Assembly: GCF_004348115.1 (NCBI RefSeq)
Contig: NZ_QPFB01000001.1
Location: 1,093,978 to 1,157,977, forward strand
From: Stenotrophomonas sp. ATCM1_4
GTDB taxonomy: Bacteria; Pseudomonadota; Gammaproteobacteria; Xanthomonadales; Xanthomonadaceae
Length of the DNA: 64,000 bases
Direction: 5' to 3'
Of the stretch, positions 35,284 to 44,180 are shown one piece after another. Below the pieces are notes generated by a model. That model worked only from the letters and a program-made list of their open reading frames with translations, was not told the DNA's origin and did no database searches. The position numbers were made by a program, and so were the translations under genes. Each line of letters begins with the position of its first letter. Positions within the stretch are counted from its first letter, which is position 1.

Positions 35284-35930
35284 GCGGCAAGGTGGTATTC
35301 GTCAGCGGCATCGACACCGAGATCGGCAAGACCGTGGTCACCGGCTGGCTGGCCCGGCTATGGGCCGAGCAGGGCGAGGACGTGATCACCCAGAAGCTGG
35401 TGCAGACCGGCTGCGTGGGCGCCTCCGATGACATCCTGCTGCACCGGCGCATCATGGGCACCGGGTTGTTCGAGGAGGACCGCGACGGCACCACCATGCC
35501 GGTGCTGTTCGCTTACCCGGCCTCGCCGCACCTGGCCGCGCGGCTGGAACAGCGGACGCTGGACCTGGGCGCCATCGAGCGCGCCACCGCGACGTTGGCC
35601 ACGCGCTACGGCACGGTGCTGCTGGAGGGTGCCGGGGGGCTGATGGTGCCGCTCACCGAGCAGCTGCTGACCATCGACTACGTGGCGGAGAAGGGCTGGC
35701 CGGTGTTGCTGGTGACCTCGGGCCGGCTGGGCAGCATCAACCACACGCTGTTGTCGCTGGAAGCGCTGTCCGCACGCGGCATCGCGCTGCACGGCGTGGC
35801 CTGGAACAGCCGTGATGACAGCACCGACGAGGTGATCGCGGCCGACAGCCGCAACTTCATCCGTCAGTGGGTGCAGGCGCGCTTCCCGGACGCGGCCTGG
35901 TATGACGTGCCGCGGATCGACCTGGGCTGA
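35280..35930 (+). CDS. bioD: Dethiobiotin synthetase
   Basis: The 216-residue P-loop enzyme closes the ureido ring of dethiobiotin from DAPA, CO2 and ATP. Motifs are the P-loop GIDTEIGKT at residues 10-18, QKLVQTGC near 40 and [12 protein letters not shown] near 117. It lacks a few residues compared with E. coli BioD1 (K in KPVxSG is KLVQTG) but matches the Xanthomonas-type enzyme. Its start overlaps the bioA stop, and a perfect hairpin follows. Confidence 0.94.
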   Translation: MSGKVVFVSGIDTEIGKTVVTGWLARLWAEQGEDVITQKLVQTGCVGASDDILLHRRIMGTGLFEEDRDGTTMPVLFAYPASPHLAARLEQRTLDLGAIERATATLATRYGTVLLEGAGGLMVPLTEQLLTIDYVAEKGWPVLLVTSGRLGSINHTLLSLEALSARGIALHGVAWNSRDDSTDEVIAADSRNFIRQWVQARFPDAAWYDVPRIDLG

Positions 35931-35941
35931 CGCTGTCCGGT

Positions 35942-35965
35942 CCCTCTCCCGCAGTCGGGAGAGGG
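35942..35965. terminator. Bidirectional hairpin between bioD and gcd
   Basis: CCCTCTCCCG, loop CAGT, CGGGAGAGGG; a perfect 10-bp stem between converging genes. It shares the CTCTCCCGC core with the repeat at 48010-48135, so it may derive from that element. Confidence 0.65.
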
Positions 35966-35978
35966 CATGCGCCCGGGG

Positions 35979-38318
35979 CTATTTCCTCAGCTTGTAGGCC
36001 AGCACGTAGTCACCGGCCTTGGTGCCGGTGGAACCGTGTCCGCCGGCCACCAGCAGCACCACCTGTTCGCCCTGGCTGTCCAGGTAGGTCATCGGGGTCG
36101 CCTGCCCGCCGGCGGGGATGCGCACGTTCCACAGCACCTTGCCGGTGGCCAGGTCATAGGCACGGAAGTTGTCGTCCGTGGCCGCGCTGAGGAAGGCCAC
36201 GCCGGTGGCGGTCAGCATCGGTCCGCCGATGCCGGGCACGCCGATACGGACCGGCAGCGGGATCGGTGACAGGTCCTGGATGGTGCCGTTGCGGTACTGG
36301 TAGGCGACCGTGCCGGTGCGCAGGTCGGCTGCGGCCACCGTGCCCCACGGCGGCACCTGGCAGGGCACGCCGATCGGCGACATGAAGGGCGTCATCTCCA
36401 CCGCGTAGTCGGCGCCCTTGTTCTCGTTGAGCCCGTGCTCGCCCTTGTTCATCTGGCGGCCGCTGGTTTCATGCTTGGGCACCAGTCGCGAGACGAAGGC
36501 CAGGTAGGTCGGCATGCCGAACATCACCTGGCGACGCGGGTCCACCGCCACGCTGCCCCAGTTGAAGGTGCCGAAGTTGCCCGGGTAGATCAGGCTGCCC
36601 TGCAGCGTCGGCGGGGTGTAGCGGCCGTCGTAGCGCAACGAGCGGAACTGGATGCGGCACAGCATCTGGTCGATCAGGCTGGCACCCCACATGTCCGCTT
36701 CGCGCAGCGCCGGCGGCTCGAAGCTCAGGCTGGAGTAGGGCTGGGTCGGCGCGGTGGTCTGCCCGGGGATGTCCACGTGGCGCGATGCCGGGCGCTGTCC
36801 GACCGGCAGCAGCGCGCTGCCGTCGCGGCGGTCCAGCACGTACACGTCACCCTGCTTGGTCGGCTGCACCAGCGCCGGCGTGCGCCCCTGCGGCAGGTCC
36901 AGGTCCAGCAGCACCGGTTGCGCCGGGGTATCCATGTCCCAGAGGTCGTGGTGCACGAACTGGTGCACCCAGCGCGCCTGGCCGGTGGCGATGTCCAGCG
37001 CCACCACCGAGGAGGCGTACTTTTCCTCGGCCGGGGTGCGGTACATGCCCAACTGGTCGGGCGTGCGGTTGCCCATCGGGAAATAGGCCAGCCCCAGCGC
37101 CTCATCGGCGCTGGCCACCGCCCAGCTGTTCGGCGAGCTGGGACGGTAGACCTGTGCGGGATCGTTGGGGTCGAGCGGGGCGGTCTGCTCCGGGTTGCCG
37201 GAGTCCCAGTTCCACTGCAGCTGGCCGCTGTGCACGTCGTAGGCGCGGATCACGCCGGAAGGCGAGTTCACCGCGTAGTCGTCGTTGACCGCGCCGGCGA
37301 CGATCACCTTGCCGCCGGCAATCAACGGTGGCGAGGTCGAGTAGTAATAGCCGGCCTGCTTGAACGGCATGTTGTGGGTAAGGTCGAGCACGCCGTTGTC
37401 GGCGAAGTCGCTGCAGTGCTGGCCGGTGCGGGCATCGAGGGCATGCAGCTTGGCATCGGCGCTGGGCAGGAACACGCGCGCGGCGCAGGCGGTGGCCGCG
37501 GTGGCGCCGGGCGCGGGCGGGTCGACGAAGTAGGACAGGCCACGGCAGGTCTGGTGCTGGCGCTGTGGTTCCATGCCCGCCCCCGGATCGAAGCGCCAGC
37601 GTTCCTTGCCGGTATCGGCGTCCAGTGCGATGGCCAGGCTGTGCGGCGTGCACAGGTACAGCGTGTCGTCGATCTTCAGCGGCGTGACTTCATACGTGGT
37701 TTCACCCACGTCGTCGGGGCCGCGGAGGTCGCCGGTGCGCATCTGCCAGGCCAGCTGCAGCTGGCCGACGTTTGCCGGGGTGATCTGCGTCAGCGGCGAG
37801 AACCGCTGGCCGTAGCCGCTGCGCCCGTAGGCCTGCCACTCACCGTCCGGTTGCGGGGCATCGCCGAGCGCGGCGTCCGCGTTGACGATGGCCATCGGCA
37901 GCGTGCCGCGTGTCTCGTGCAGGTGACGGGGGATGCCGGCGAAGGCGACCGCGGCCACCAGCAACGCCGCCAGCAGCACCGGCGCGCCGGACGGCCCGGT
38001 ATAGCCGTGCGGACTGGACCGGCGGGCCGCCGGCAGCGCGATCAGCAGGCCGAGCAGGGCCGGCACGCCAAGCCGGGTGGCCAACGGCCACCAGTACAGC
38101 CCGGCCTCCCACAGCGACCAGGCCAGCAGCACCAGCAGCCAGCCGGCGTACAGCCAGCTCGCCCAGCGGCGGTGCCGCCACAGGCCCCAGGCCACGCCCA
38201 GCAGCACCAGGCCACTGAACAGGTAGAACGGGCTGCCGCGCAGGGACAGCAGCCAGGCACCGCCGATGGCCAGTGCCAGTCCGAACAGGGTGGTCAGCAA
38301 CAGCGTGAGGATCCGCAT
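35979..38318 (-). CDS. gcd: Membrane-bound PQQ-dependent glucose dehydrogenase
   Basis: The 779-residue enzyme oxidises glucose to gluconolactone in the periplasm and passes electrons to ubiquinone. Residues 1-130 contain about five membrane helices. From about 150 there is an eight-bladed quinoprotein propeller (WQAYGRSGYGQRFSPLTQITPANVGQLQLAW; LYLCTPHSLAIALDADTGKERWRFDP; WDMDTPAQPVLLDL; GTVAAADLRTGTVAYQYRNG). Length is typical. PQQ synthesis genes are not in the window. The start MRILTLLL at 38318 is preferred to an upstream Met that adds a polar stretch. Activity would acidify the surroundings and help dissolve phosphate. Confidence 0.94.
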   Translation of the reverse strand: MRILTLLLTTLFGLALAIGGAWLLSLRGSPFYLFSGLVLLGVAWGLWRHRRWASWLYAGWLLVLLAWSLWEAGLYWWPLATRLGVPALLGLLIALPAARRSSPHGYTGPSGAPVLLAALLVAAVAFAGIPRHLHETRGTLPMAIVNADAALGDAPQPDGEWQAYGRSGYGQRFSPLTQITPANVGQLQLAWQMRTGDLRGPDDVGETTYEVTPLKIDDTLYLCTPHSLAIALDADTGKERWRFDPGAGMEPQRQHQTCRGLSYFVDPPAPGATAATACAARVFLPSADAKLHALDARTGQHCSDFADNGVLDLTHNMPFKQAGYYYSTSPPLIAGGKVIVAGAVNDDYAVNSPSGVIRAYDVHSGQLQWNWDSGNPEQTAPLDPNDPAQVYRPSSPNSWAVASADEALGLAYFPMGNRTPDQLGMYRTPAEEKYASSVVALDIATGQARWVHQFVHHDLWDMDTPAQPVLLDLDLPQGRTPALVQPTKQGDVYVLDRRDGSALLPVGQRPASRHVDIPGQTTAPTQPYSSLSFEPPALREADMWGASLIDQMLCRIQFRSLRYDGRYTPPTLQGSLIYPGNFGTFNWGSVAVDPRRQVMFGMPTYLAFVSRLVPKHETSGRQMNKGEHGLNENKGADYAVEMTPFMSPIGVPCQVPPWGTVAAADLRTGTVAYQYRNGTIQDLSPIPLPVRIGVPGIGGPMLTATGVAFLSAATDDNFRAYDLATGKVLWNVRIPAGGQATPMTYLDSQGEQVVLLVAGGHGSTGTKAGDYVLAYKLRK

Positions 38319-38437
38319 GGCAGGTTCCGGCGGCCGGGAGAGTGGGACCATGGTGCGCCGCGGGATGTCTGCATGGCGTCATGTTGGTTTGTCCGTGCTG
38401 GCCGTAGAATCGAGCCTTCGTCGACCGGGGAACCGCC

Positions 38438-39511
38438 ATGAGCATTCTGGACTTCATCAAGAAGGAACTGATCGAGATCATCGAATGGACCGATGACTCG
38501 CGTGACACGCTGTCCTACCGCTGGCCCGATGACGACCGCCAGATCAAGAACGGCGCGCAGCTGATCGTGCGCGAATCGCAGATGGTGCAATTCGTCGCCG
38601 CCGGCCAGTACGCCGACCTGTTCGGCCCCGGCAAACACACCCTGAGCACCCAGAACATCCCGGTGCTGTCCACCATCCTGGGCTGGAAGTACGGCTTCGA
38701 GTCGCCGTTCAAGTGCGATGTCTACTACCTCAACACGCGCCTGTTCACCGGCAACAAGTGGGGCACCGCCAACCCGGTGATGATGCGCGACGCCGACTTC
38801 GGCGTGGTGCGCCTGCGTGCGTTCGGTACCTACGACTTCCGCATCGTCGACCCGCCAAAGTTCCTCAAGGAAGTGGCCGGCACCGACCAGAATTTCCGCC
38901 TGGACGAGTTCGCCGACACCATGCGTTCGCGCATCGTCAGCGTGTTCACCGAGGCACTGGCCACGGCCAAGGTGCCGGCGCTGGACGTGGCCTCGCGCTA
39001 CAGCGAGCTGGGCGACGCGCTGCTGCCGATCATCAACCCGGCCATGACCGGCAAGTACGGCATCGAGATCACCAGCTTCGTGCTGGAGAACGTGTCGGTG
39101 CCGCCGGAGGTGGAGAAGGCCATCGATGCGCGCTCGAGCATGGGCGTGGTCGGCAACCTCAACGATTACGTCAAGTTCCAGATGGGCAGCGCGATGGGGG
39201 CCGGCGGCGACGCCTCGGCCGCGGTGCCGGCGCAGATGGCGGTGGGCTTCGGCATCGCGCAGGAAATGATGCGCGGCATGCAGTCGCCGGCCGCGCCCGC
39301 GGCGGGCGCCGCGGTACCGCCGCCGTTGCCGGCGGCCGATGCCGGCGCCCCGGCGCTGGACGTGCTGACCCCGGAACAGGCCGCGCAGGCGTTGTCGGTA
39401 TCGGTGGAGGACGTGATGGCCGCCATCGCCGCCGGCGACCTGAACGCGCGCCGGATCGGCAACGCCACCCGCATCGCCCGTTCGGCACTGGAAGAGTTCC
39501 TGCGCGGCTGA
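38438..39511 (+). CDS. SPFH-domain protein (YdjI/virion-core type) with C-terminal helix-turn-helix-like module
   Basis: The 357-residue protein opens with IKKELIEIIEWTDDSRDTLSYRWP and QLIVRESQMVQFVAAGQYADLFGPGKHTL, as in Bacillus YdjI and its relatives, then an SPFH/band-7 core to about residue 220. After an Ala/Pro-rich linker, residues about 308-355 (LTPEQAAQALSVSVEDVMAAIAAGDLNARRIGNATRIARSALEEFL) read like an excisionase/MerR-type helix-turn-helix. SPFH proteins form membrane-associated rings or microdomains. The downstream gene overlaps by one base. In B. subtilis the corresponding proteins are encoded with PspA and respond to membrane stress; a similar role here is inferred. Confidence 0.82.
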   Translation: MSILDFIKKELIEIIEWTDDSRDTLSYRWPDDDRQIKNGAQLIVRESQMVQFVAAGQYADLFGPGKHTLSTQNIPVLSTILGWKYGFESPFKCDVYYLNTRLFTGNKWGTANPVMMRDADFGVVRLRAFGTYDFRIVDPPKFLKEVAGTDQNFRLDEFADTMRSRIVSVFTEALATAKVPALDVASRYSELGDALLPIINPAMTGKYGIEITSFVLENVSVPPEVEKAIDARSSMGVVGNLNDYVKFQMGSAMGAGGDASAAVPAQMAVGFGIAQEMMRGMQSPAAPAAGAAVPPPLPAADAGAPALDVLTPEQAAQALSVSVEDVMAAIAAGDLNARRIGNATRIARSALEEFLRG

Positions 39512-40719
39512 TGAACAACGCAACGGTGGGCAAACATCCCTGCCCGGAATGCGGCGGGGATCTGCAATGGAATGCCGCCAAGCAGGCGCTGGTCTGCCCG
39601 TACTGCGGCACCGTCGTGCCGCTGTCCGAGGCCGCGCAGGGTGATGGCGATGGCAGCGCCGGCGTGGTTGAGCTGGACCTGCTCCAGGCCCTGGCGCGGA
39701 TGCAGGCCGATGCCGCCACGCAGCCGCCACCGCTGCCGCAGGACGGCAAGGGCCCGGGGGGCGTGCTCGGCATGCTGCAGAGCATGGCCGCCACGCCACC
39801 GGCGCAGCGTGGTTACGGTACGCAGCCGCGCGAGGTGCAATGCCAGAGTTGCCATGCGATCTCGGTGTTCGTCGATGGCAAGGTCGCCGACCGCTGCGAG
39901 TTCTGCGGCTCGCCGCAGATCATCGCCCACGAAACGCTCGGCGATGCGATCACCCCGCAGAGCGTGCTGCCGTTCCGCATCAGCGACGGCCAGGTGCGTG
40001 ATGCGATCCGCACGTGGTACGGCACGCGCTGGTTCGCGCCCAACCGGCTCAAGACCGCCGCGCTGACCGATACGCTCAAGGGCATGTACCTGCCGTACTG
40101 GACCTTCGACGCGCACGTGGCCGCGCAGTGGACGGCCGAGGCCGGCTACCACTACTACGTGACCGTCAGCTACCGCGACTCGCAGGGCAACACCCAGACC
40201 CGCCAGGAGCAACGCACCCGCTGGGAGCCGGCCGCCGGTTCGCTGCAGCATTTCTTCGACGACGAACTGGTGCCCGGGACCGTGGGCGTGCACCCGGCGT
40301 TGCTGCAGAAGATCGGCCAGTTCCCGACCACCACCGACCTGAAGCCGTACACGCCGGAGTTCGTGCGCGGCTGGACGGTGGAGCGTTACCAGGTGGACCT
40401 GCGCCAGGCCGCGCAGCGCGGGCAGGCACAGATGCAGGAGCAGACCCGCGCGTTGTGCGCCGAACAGGTGCCCGGCGATACCCACCGCAACCTGCAGGTG
40501 CGCGCCGACTACAGCAACCGTACCTTCAAGCACATCCTGGTGCCGGTGTGGCTGGTCAGCTACACCTACGGCTCGCGCAGCTTCCAGGTGCTGGGCAATG
40601 GCTATACCGGGCAGATCGCCGGTGAACGCCCCTACAGCGCGTGGAAGATCTTCTTCGCGGTGGTGGCGGCGCTGGCGGTGTTGCTGGTGGTGGTCTACGT
40701 GCTCGGCATGCAGCAATGA
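39511..40719 (+). CDS. Zinc-ribbon membrane protein, partner of the SPFH protein
   Basis: The 402-residue protein has two zinc ribbons: CPECGG...CPYCG (about residues 11-32) and CQSCH...CEFCG (about 110-132). A large domain (LPFRISDGQVRDAIRTWYGTRWFAPN; YLPYWTFDAHVAAQWTAEAGYHYY) follows, and one C-terminal membrane helix (IFFAVVAALAVLLVVVYVLG). This is the composition of YdjG/YdjH-like proteins that work with SPFH proteins at the cytoplasmic membrane. The ATG at 39511 shares its A with the previous stop (TGATG), giving tight translational coupling. The exact function is unknown. Confidence 0.8.
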   Translation: MNNATVGKHPCPECGGDLQWNAAKQALVCPYCGTVVPLSEAAQGDGDGSAGVVELDLLQALARMQADAATQPPPLPQDGKGPGGVLGMLQSMAATPPAQRGYGTQPREVQCQSCHAISVFVDGKVADRCEFCGSPQIIAHETLGDAITPQSVLPFRISDGQVRDAIRTWYGTRWFAPNRLKTAALTDTLKGMYLPYWTFDAHVAAQWTAEAGYHYYVTVSYRDSQGNTQTRQEQRTRWEPAAGSLQHFFDDELVPGTVGVHPALLQKIGQFPTTTDLKPYTPEFVRGWTVERYQVDLRQAAQRGQAQMQEQTRALCAEQVPGDTHRNLQVRADYSNRTFKHILVPVWLVSYTYGSRSFQVLGNGYTGQIAGERPYSAWKIFFAVVAALAVLLVVVYVLGMQQ

Positions 40720-40801
40720 CGGCCAGCGACGGCGCGGGGGCTTGAAATCCCGCGCCGTATCCCCCATATCGGGTTGGTTGAAACGAGAAAGAGGGAGGCT
40801 C

Positions 40802-40960
40802 ATGGAAGCCAACACGACTGGAAGGGTCCAGTGCATGAAGTGCAAGGCGGTGTACGCGCCGGTGATCAAGGTGCTGGAACGGGTCTGCCCGGAGTGCCTT
40901 TCGATCAAGACCGTAGCACTGCAGGCCAGCCAGCAGTCCCGCGCCAACGCCGGGGCCTGA
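40802..40960 (+). CDS. Small zinc-ribbon protein
   Basis: The 52-residue protein has one CxxC pair at each end of a short loop (VQCMKCKAVY ... RVCPECLS), a rubredoxin-like knuckle that should bind one zinc or iron. GAGGGAGGC before the ATG is a strong ribosome site. It lies 82 bp downstream of the SPFH/zinc-ribbon pair on the same strand and is followed by a terminator, so it probably completes that operon. Partner and role are unknown. Confidence 0.72.
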   Translation: MEANTTGRVQCMKCKAVYAPVIKVLERVCPECLSIKTVALQASQQSRANAGA

Positions 40961-40979
40961 CCCGCCCGCCACCAAGTCC

Positions 40980-41006
40980 AAGGCCAGGCTGACGCCTGGC
41001 CTTTTT
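40980..41006. terminator. Rho-independent terminator after the zinc-ribbon operon
   Basis: GGCCAGGC, loop TGAC, GCCTGGCC, then TTTTT. Perfect 8-bp stem between converging genes. Confidence 0.88.
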
Positions 41007-41028
41007 CATGGGCGCTGCCCGGCGGCCG

Positions 41029-41388
41029 TCACTGGCCCATGTGCAGCACCGGCAGGAACCCGCCGTACACCACGCGCTTGCCATCGAACGGCATCGGGTT
41101 GTTGGCCGGATCCATGCGCGGGTCCTCCATCATCCTGCGCATGCCGGCATCGCGGGTCTCCTTGTCCGGCCATTCGATCCACGAGAACACCACGGCCTCA
41201 TCCGCGCCGGCCTGCACGGCGCGGTGGAAATCGGTGAGCTGGCCATGCGGCACGTCGTCGGCCCAGCACTCGGTCACGCGCAGCGCACCGTACTCGATGA
41301 ACAGCGCATCGGCGAGCTTGGCATGGGCGATGAAGCGGTCCTTGTTGGCCTGCGGCACGGCGGCCAGGAAACCATCGACGTAGGACAT
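41029..41388 (-). CDS. DUF1428-family protein
   Basis: The 119-residue protein starts MSYVDGFLAAVPQANKDRF and contains VTECWADDVPHGQLTDFHRAV and FSWIEWPDKETRDAG, the hallmark of DUF1428, a ferredoxin-like fold of dimeric alpha/beta-barrel proteins of unknown function. AGGAGGTGCC lies 6-8 nt before the ATG, a near-ideal ribosome site. It is cytoplasmic and monocistronic. Confidence 0.88.
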   Translation of the reverse strand: MSYVDGFLAAVPQANKDRFIAHAKLADALFIEYGALRVTECWADDVPHGQLTDFHRAVQAGADEAVVFSWIEWPDKETRDAGMRRMMEDPRMDPANNPMPFDGKRVVYGGFLPVLHMGQ

Positions 41389-41695
41389 GGGGCACCTCCT
41401 GCGGGGGACATCGGACGGTGGCCGGAGTATGCGCCGGCGGATGTTGCGCCCGCGCAAACGGGGCGGGCCTGCCGCGGCCGGATCGGCACGGGGTTGATCT
41501 TTGTCAGCCTGGCCGGCGCAGCGGCTGCGGACAATTCCCCCGTCCCCCCGGGGGCGGGCGGGTCCGCTCAATGAACGTCCACGCCTGCCGCTATGGGGGG
41601 ATGCCCTGTCCGGCCCGGTCGCCCCCCACCGCCGGATGCCCCCAACCCGACCCGGCGCCCGGCCCGCATGGCGCGCGCTCCCGCAAGGAACGACG

Positions 41696-42706
41696 ATGCA
41701 CCTCCCCCACCGCGCCGCGCTGGCCCTGGCCGCCCTGTGCATGCCATTGGCCGCACAGGCACAGGACACCGCCCCGGCCACCCGGGTTTCCACCCAGATC
41801 TTCGTCAACGCCAGCCAGCTCGACCGTGATGGCGTCACCCGCGAGGACGAAGGCCTGGCCGTCGACCTCAAGCGCACCTTCATCAACGTGGACCACCGTT
41901 TCAACGAGCGTTGGTCCATGCAGGTCACCACCGACCTGCAGTGGCTGCGCAACAGCCAGGCCAGCGACCTGTGGCTGCGCCACGCCTACGTGCAGCGCAG
42001 TTTCGGCAAGGGCAGCTGGCTGCGGCTGGGCAATGCGCCGTTGCCGTGGATCCAGCAGGAGTCCGCGCGCGAGGGGTTTCGCTACGTCGACGCCGGCCTG
42101 ATCGCGCGGACCCGGATGGGCAGCACGGCCGATTACGGCGTGCACGGCCAGTACACCCGCGGGGACCTGGTGTACGCCGCCTCGGTGGTGACCGGCGGCG
42201 GTTACCAGAAGCCGCGCCTGGGCCGCCGCGCGGATGTCGAGGCGCGGGTCGGATGGATGCCGGCCAAGGGCGTCGAGCTGGCGGCAGGCGGATACCGTGG
42301 CACCCGTGCGCAGGATGCCGGCAACCGCCCGCGCGAACATACCGCGCAGCGCTGGAACGCGATGGCCAGTTGGGTGGGCGAGCGCGGCCGCGTTGGCGCG
42401 CAGTATTTCCACGCACAGGACTGGAACCGGATCACCCGCCCCGGCAGCGACGACCAGCGTGGCTGGTCGGCCTGGGCGAGCTACCGGTTGACGCCGGCCT
42501 ACGCGCTGTTCGCCCGCCACGAGCAAACCCGCATGAGCCTGGACATCGACCCGCGCACGCGCGAGCGCTATGACCAGTTGGGCGTGGAGTGGAAGCCCAA
42601 CGGCCACCTGCGCCTGGCGATGGTCGGCAAGCGCGTGGAGCAGCGCACCACCAGCCGCACGCTGGAAAGCCACGAAGCCGGCCTGTGGGCGCAGCTGGCG
42701 TTCTAG
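41696..42706 (+). CDS. Outer membrane porin-like protein
   Basis: The 336-residue protein has a signal peptide ending AAQAQDTA, then short amphipathic strands typical of a 14-16-stranded barrel (FINVDHRFNERWSMQVTTDLQWL; GQYTRGDLVYAASVVTGGGY; WSAWASYRLTPAYALFARHEQTRM), ending in the aromatic GLWAQLAF. It resembles phosphate-selective or general diffusion porins. AAGGAA precedes the ATG by 5 nt. The substrate cannot be deduced. Confidence 0.72.
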   Translation: MHLPHRAALALAALCMPLAAQAQDTAPATRVSTQIFVNASQLDRDGVTREDEGLAVDLKRTFINVDHRFNERWSMQVTTDLQWLRNSQASDLWLRHAYVQRSFGKGSWLRLGNAPLPWIQQESAREGFRYVDAGLIARTRMGSTADYGVHGQYTRGDLVYAASVVTGGGYQKPRLGRRADVEARVGWMPAKGVELAAGGYRGTRAQDAGNRPREHTAQRWNAMASWVGERGRVGAQYFHAQDWNRITRPGSDDQRGWSAWASYRLTPAYALFARHEQTRMSLDIDPRTRERYDQLGVEWKPNGHLRLAMVGKRVEQRTTSRTLESHEAGLWAQLAF

Positions 42707-42716
42707 CGGAACCGCA

Positions 42717-42739
42717 CCCCTGTGCCGTCGGCGCAGGGG
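42717..42739. terminator. Hairpin after the porin gene
   Basis: CCCCTG-t-GCC-gtc-GGC-g-CAGGGG, a nine-pair stem with two mismatched bases, 10 nt after the stop and before a convergent gene. Confidence 0.5.
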
Positions 42740-42769
42740 CGGGGAAGGGCATGCCCGCGTGGTGGGGGC

Positions 42770-43192
42770 TTACTCGCCCTGGTACTGCTTTTCTTCCACC
42801 AGCGCCGAGCCGGCGACGCGGTTGATCTCGTTCTTGACCACGATGCGCTCGCCGTTGGTGCCGTAGACGCCACGCGCCAGGGTGATGAACTCGGCGCCGA
42901 AATCCTGCTGCGATTCCTTGGCGCGCAGGGCGTCCTGGATGTCCCACATGCGCTCGTTGATGGCCTTGAGCTGGTCCTTCAATGCCGCCAGCGCCGGGCG
43001 CGCTGCCTGCTGTTCCAGCCACAGCGGCCACAGGCCATTCAGTTCGGTGCGCACGTTGGCCAGCTTGCCGGCCTCGGTGATGCGCTCGGCCTTGATCTCC
43101 AGGATGGTGATCTTGTCGATCAGTTCGCCAATCGATACCGGGGTCAGCAGGGTCTGCACGTGGACATTCGCCGTTTTCAGGAATGCGCCCAT
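42770..43192 (-). CDS. DUF6165-family protein
   Basis: The 140-residue protein opens with VHVQTLLTPVSIGELIDKITILEIKAERI, then NVRTELNGLWPLWLEQQ, and a helical middle ending WDIQDALRAKESQQDFGAEFITLARGVYGTNGERI. This pattern is that of small proteins often found beside lipopolysaccharide glycosyltransferase genes; the function is unknown. It is cytoplasmic and mostly helical. MGAFLKTAN at 43192 gives the family-length start. Confidence 0.7.
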   Translation of the reverse strand: MGAFLKTANVHVQTLLTPVSIGELIDKITILEIKAERITEAGKLANVRTELNGLWPLWLEQQAARPALAALKDQLKAINERMWDIQDALRAKESQQDFGAEFITLARGVYGTNGERIVVKNEINRVAGSALVEEKQYQGE

Positions 43193-43290
43193 GATACCGC
43201 CCGGGGACAACGGTTACCGATGCACCGGTGTTGGCCTGGAGCGCATCGGGTTGCGCACAATGCGGGCCTGTTCATCCACTGGAGTGACCG

Positions 43291-43707
43291 ATGCCGTTGC
43301 GTTCCTGTCTTGCAGTGCCACTGCTGCTGGTGGCGTGGGCGGCTTCGGCCAACGACGCCCGCCTGGATGGTGCGTGGGAATTGCAGTCCGGTGAGTCCAT
43401 CAATGCCGAAGGCGCGGTGGTCGACTACGCCAGCCTGAAGCTGGCTGGCACCAAGCTGCTGGCCGATGGCCGCTTCGCCTTCACCACGACCCGCGCCGGC
43501 ACGTTCTGGGCGGGCGGCTCGGGCCGTTGGCAGGCCGAGGCGGGCCAGTACGTGGAAACCCCGCTGATGGCGTCCTACCCGCTGGAAAATGGAGGTACCT
43601 ACACCTTCCGCTACACGCTGGAAGGCGATGTGTGGACGCTGGAACGCTGGGAAGGGCAGCGCCGGGTCGAGCGCGAAGTCTGGAAGCGCGCCCCCGCACA
43701 GCCGTAG
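43291..43707 (+). CDS. Secreted hypothetical protein, lipocalin-like
   Basis: The 138-residue protein has a signal peptide (LRSCLAVPLLLVAWAASA) and a short beta-rich mature part (RLDGAWELQSGE; GRFAFTTTRAGTFWAGGSGRWQAEAG; YTFRYTLEGDVWTLERWE) resembling small lipocalin-like or DUF4488-type proteins that bind hydrophobic ligands. Its stop codon TAG is the TAG of a GTAG-headed REP that begins at 43704, so the last codons (QP) may come from the element's insertion. Confidence 0.65.
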   Translation: MPLRSCLAVPLLLVAWAASANDARLDGAWELQSGESINAEGAVVDYASLKLAGTKLLADGRFAFTTTRAGTFWAGGSGRWQAEAGQYVETPLMASYPLENGGTYTFRYTLEGDVWTLERWEGQRRVEREVWKRAPAQP

Positions 43708-43722
43708 GCGCGGCCTCGGCGG
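43704..43722 (+). repeat. REP element overlapping the stop of the preceding gene
   Basis: GTAGGCGCGGCCTCGGCG; the GTAG head supplies the TAG stop at 43705-43707. The same CCGTAGGCGCGGCCTCGG string recurs at 55960-55977 at another gene end. Confidence 0.65.
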
Positions 43723-43759
43723 GGAAACCGGCAGCGTCCGAAGCATCCGCAAAACCGGA

Positions 43760-43800
43760 CCCCTCCCCAACCCTCCCCTTGCTGCGCAAAGGGAGGGGGC
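43760..43800. repeat. Extragenic palindromic element, copy B
   Basis: The string CCCTCCCCAACCCTCCCCTT, then GCTGCGCAAAGGGAGGGGGC, matches the first arm of the element at 29487-29532 almost exactly. It sits between converging genes and can itself fold into a stem (CCCTCCC/GGGAGGG). Confidence 0.65.
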
Positions 43801-43819
43801 AGCGCGGTGCGTTCGGGGG

Positions 43820-44017
43820 TCAGCCCTCTACCTGGGCCGGGAAACCGGCCTCGTCCAAGGCCTGGGTGAAACGCGCCAGCGGCTGCGCCGACTGGATCTG
43901 CACGGTCTTGCTGGGCAGGTCGATGTCCACCGTCGCGGCCGGATCGATGTCCTTCACCGTGGCGGTCACGCTGCGCGCGCAGCCGCCGCAGGTCATGCTT
44001 TCGATATGCAGTTTCAT
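43820..44017 (-). CDS. Copper chaperone (CopZ-like heavy-metal-associated protein)
   Basis: The 65-residue single HMA domain MKLHIESMTCGGCARSV has the metal-binding MTCxxC at residues 8-13. It shuttles Cu(I) in the cytoplasm, presumably to the CopA ATPase encoded divergently. AGGAGC lies 6 nt before the ATG. It shares the intergenic region and the CueR-type operator with copA, so it may be induced together with it. Confidence 0.88.
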   Translation of the reverse strand: MKLHIESMTCGGCARSVTATVKDIDPAATVDIDLPSKTVQIQSAQPLARFTQALDEAGFPAQVEG

Positions 44018-44121
44018 GGAGAGCTCCTGTGGATGGGCGGCAAGGATGCGCCTTGCCACGGTGGCAAGGTCAAGCGCCATCGGCCCATGAATGGCGGCGG
44101 TTGGCTTGGCCTTCAGGCCGC

Positions 44122-44152
44122 TTGACCTTCCCATCATGGGAACCTTTAAGGT
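44122..44152 (+). promoter_or_regulatory. CueR-type operator/promoter of copA
   Basis: -35 TTGACC at 44122-44127 and -10 TAAGGT at 44147-44152 are separated by 19 bp, the long spacer of MerR-family promoters. The spacer holds the perfect palindrome TTCCCAT-C-ATGGGAA (44128-44142). The layout matches known CueR sites, and a CueR gene lies downstream of copA. Confidence 0.85.
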
Positions 44153-44180
44153 GCAGCCGACCACCCATGGAGACACGCCG

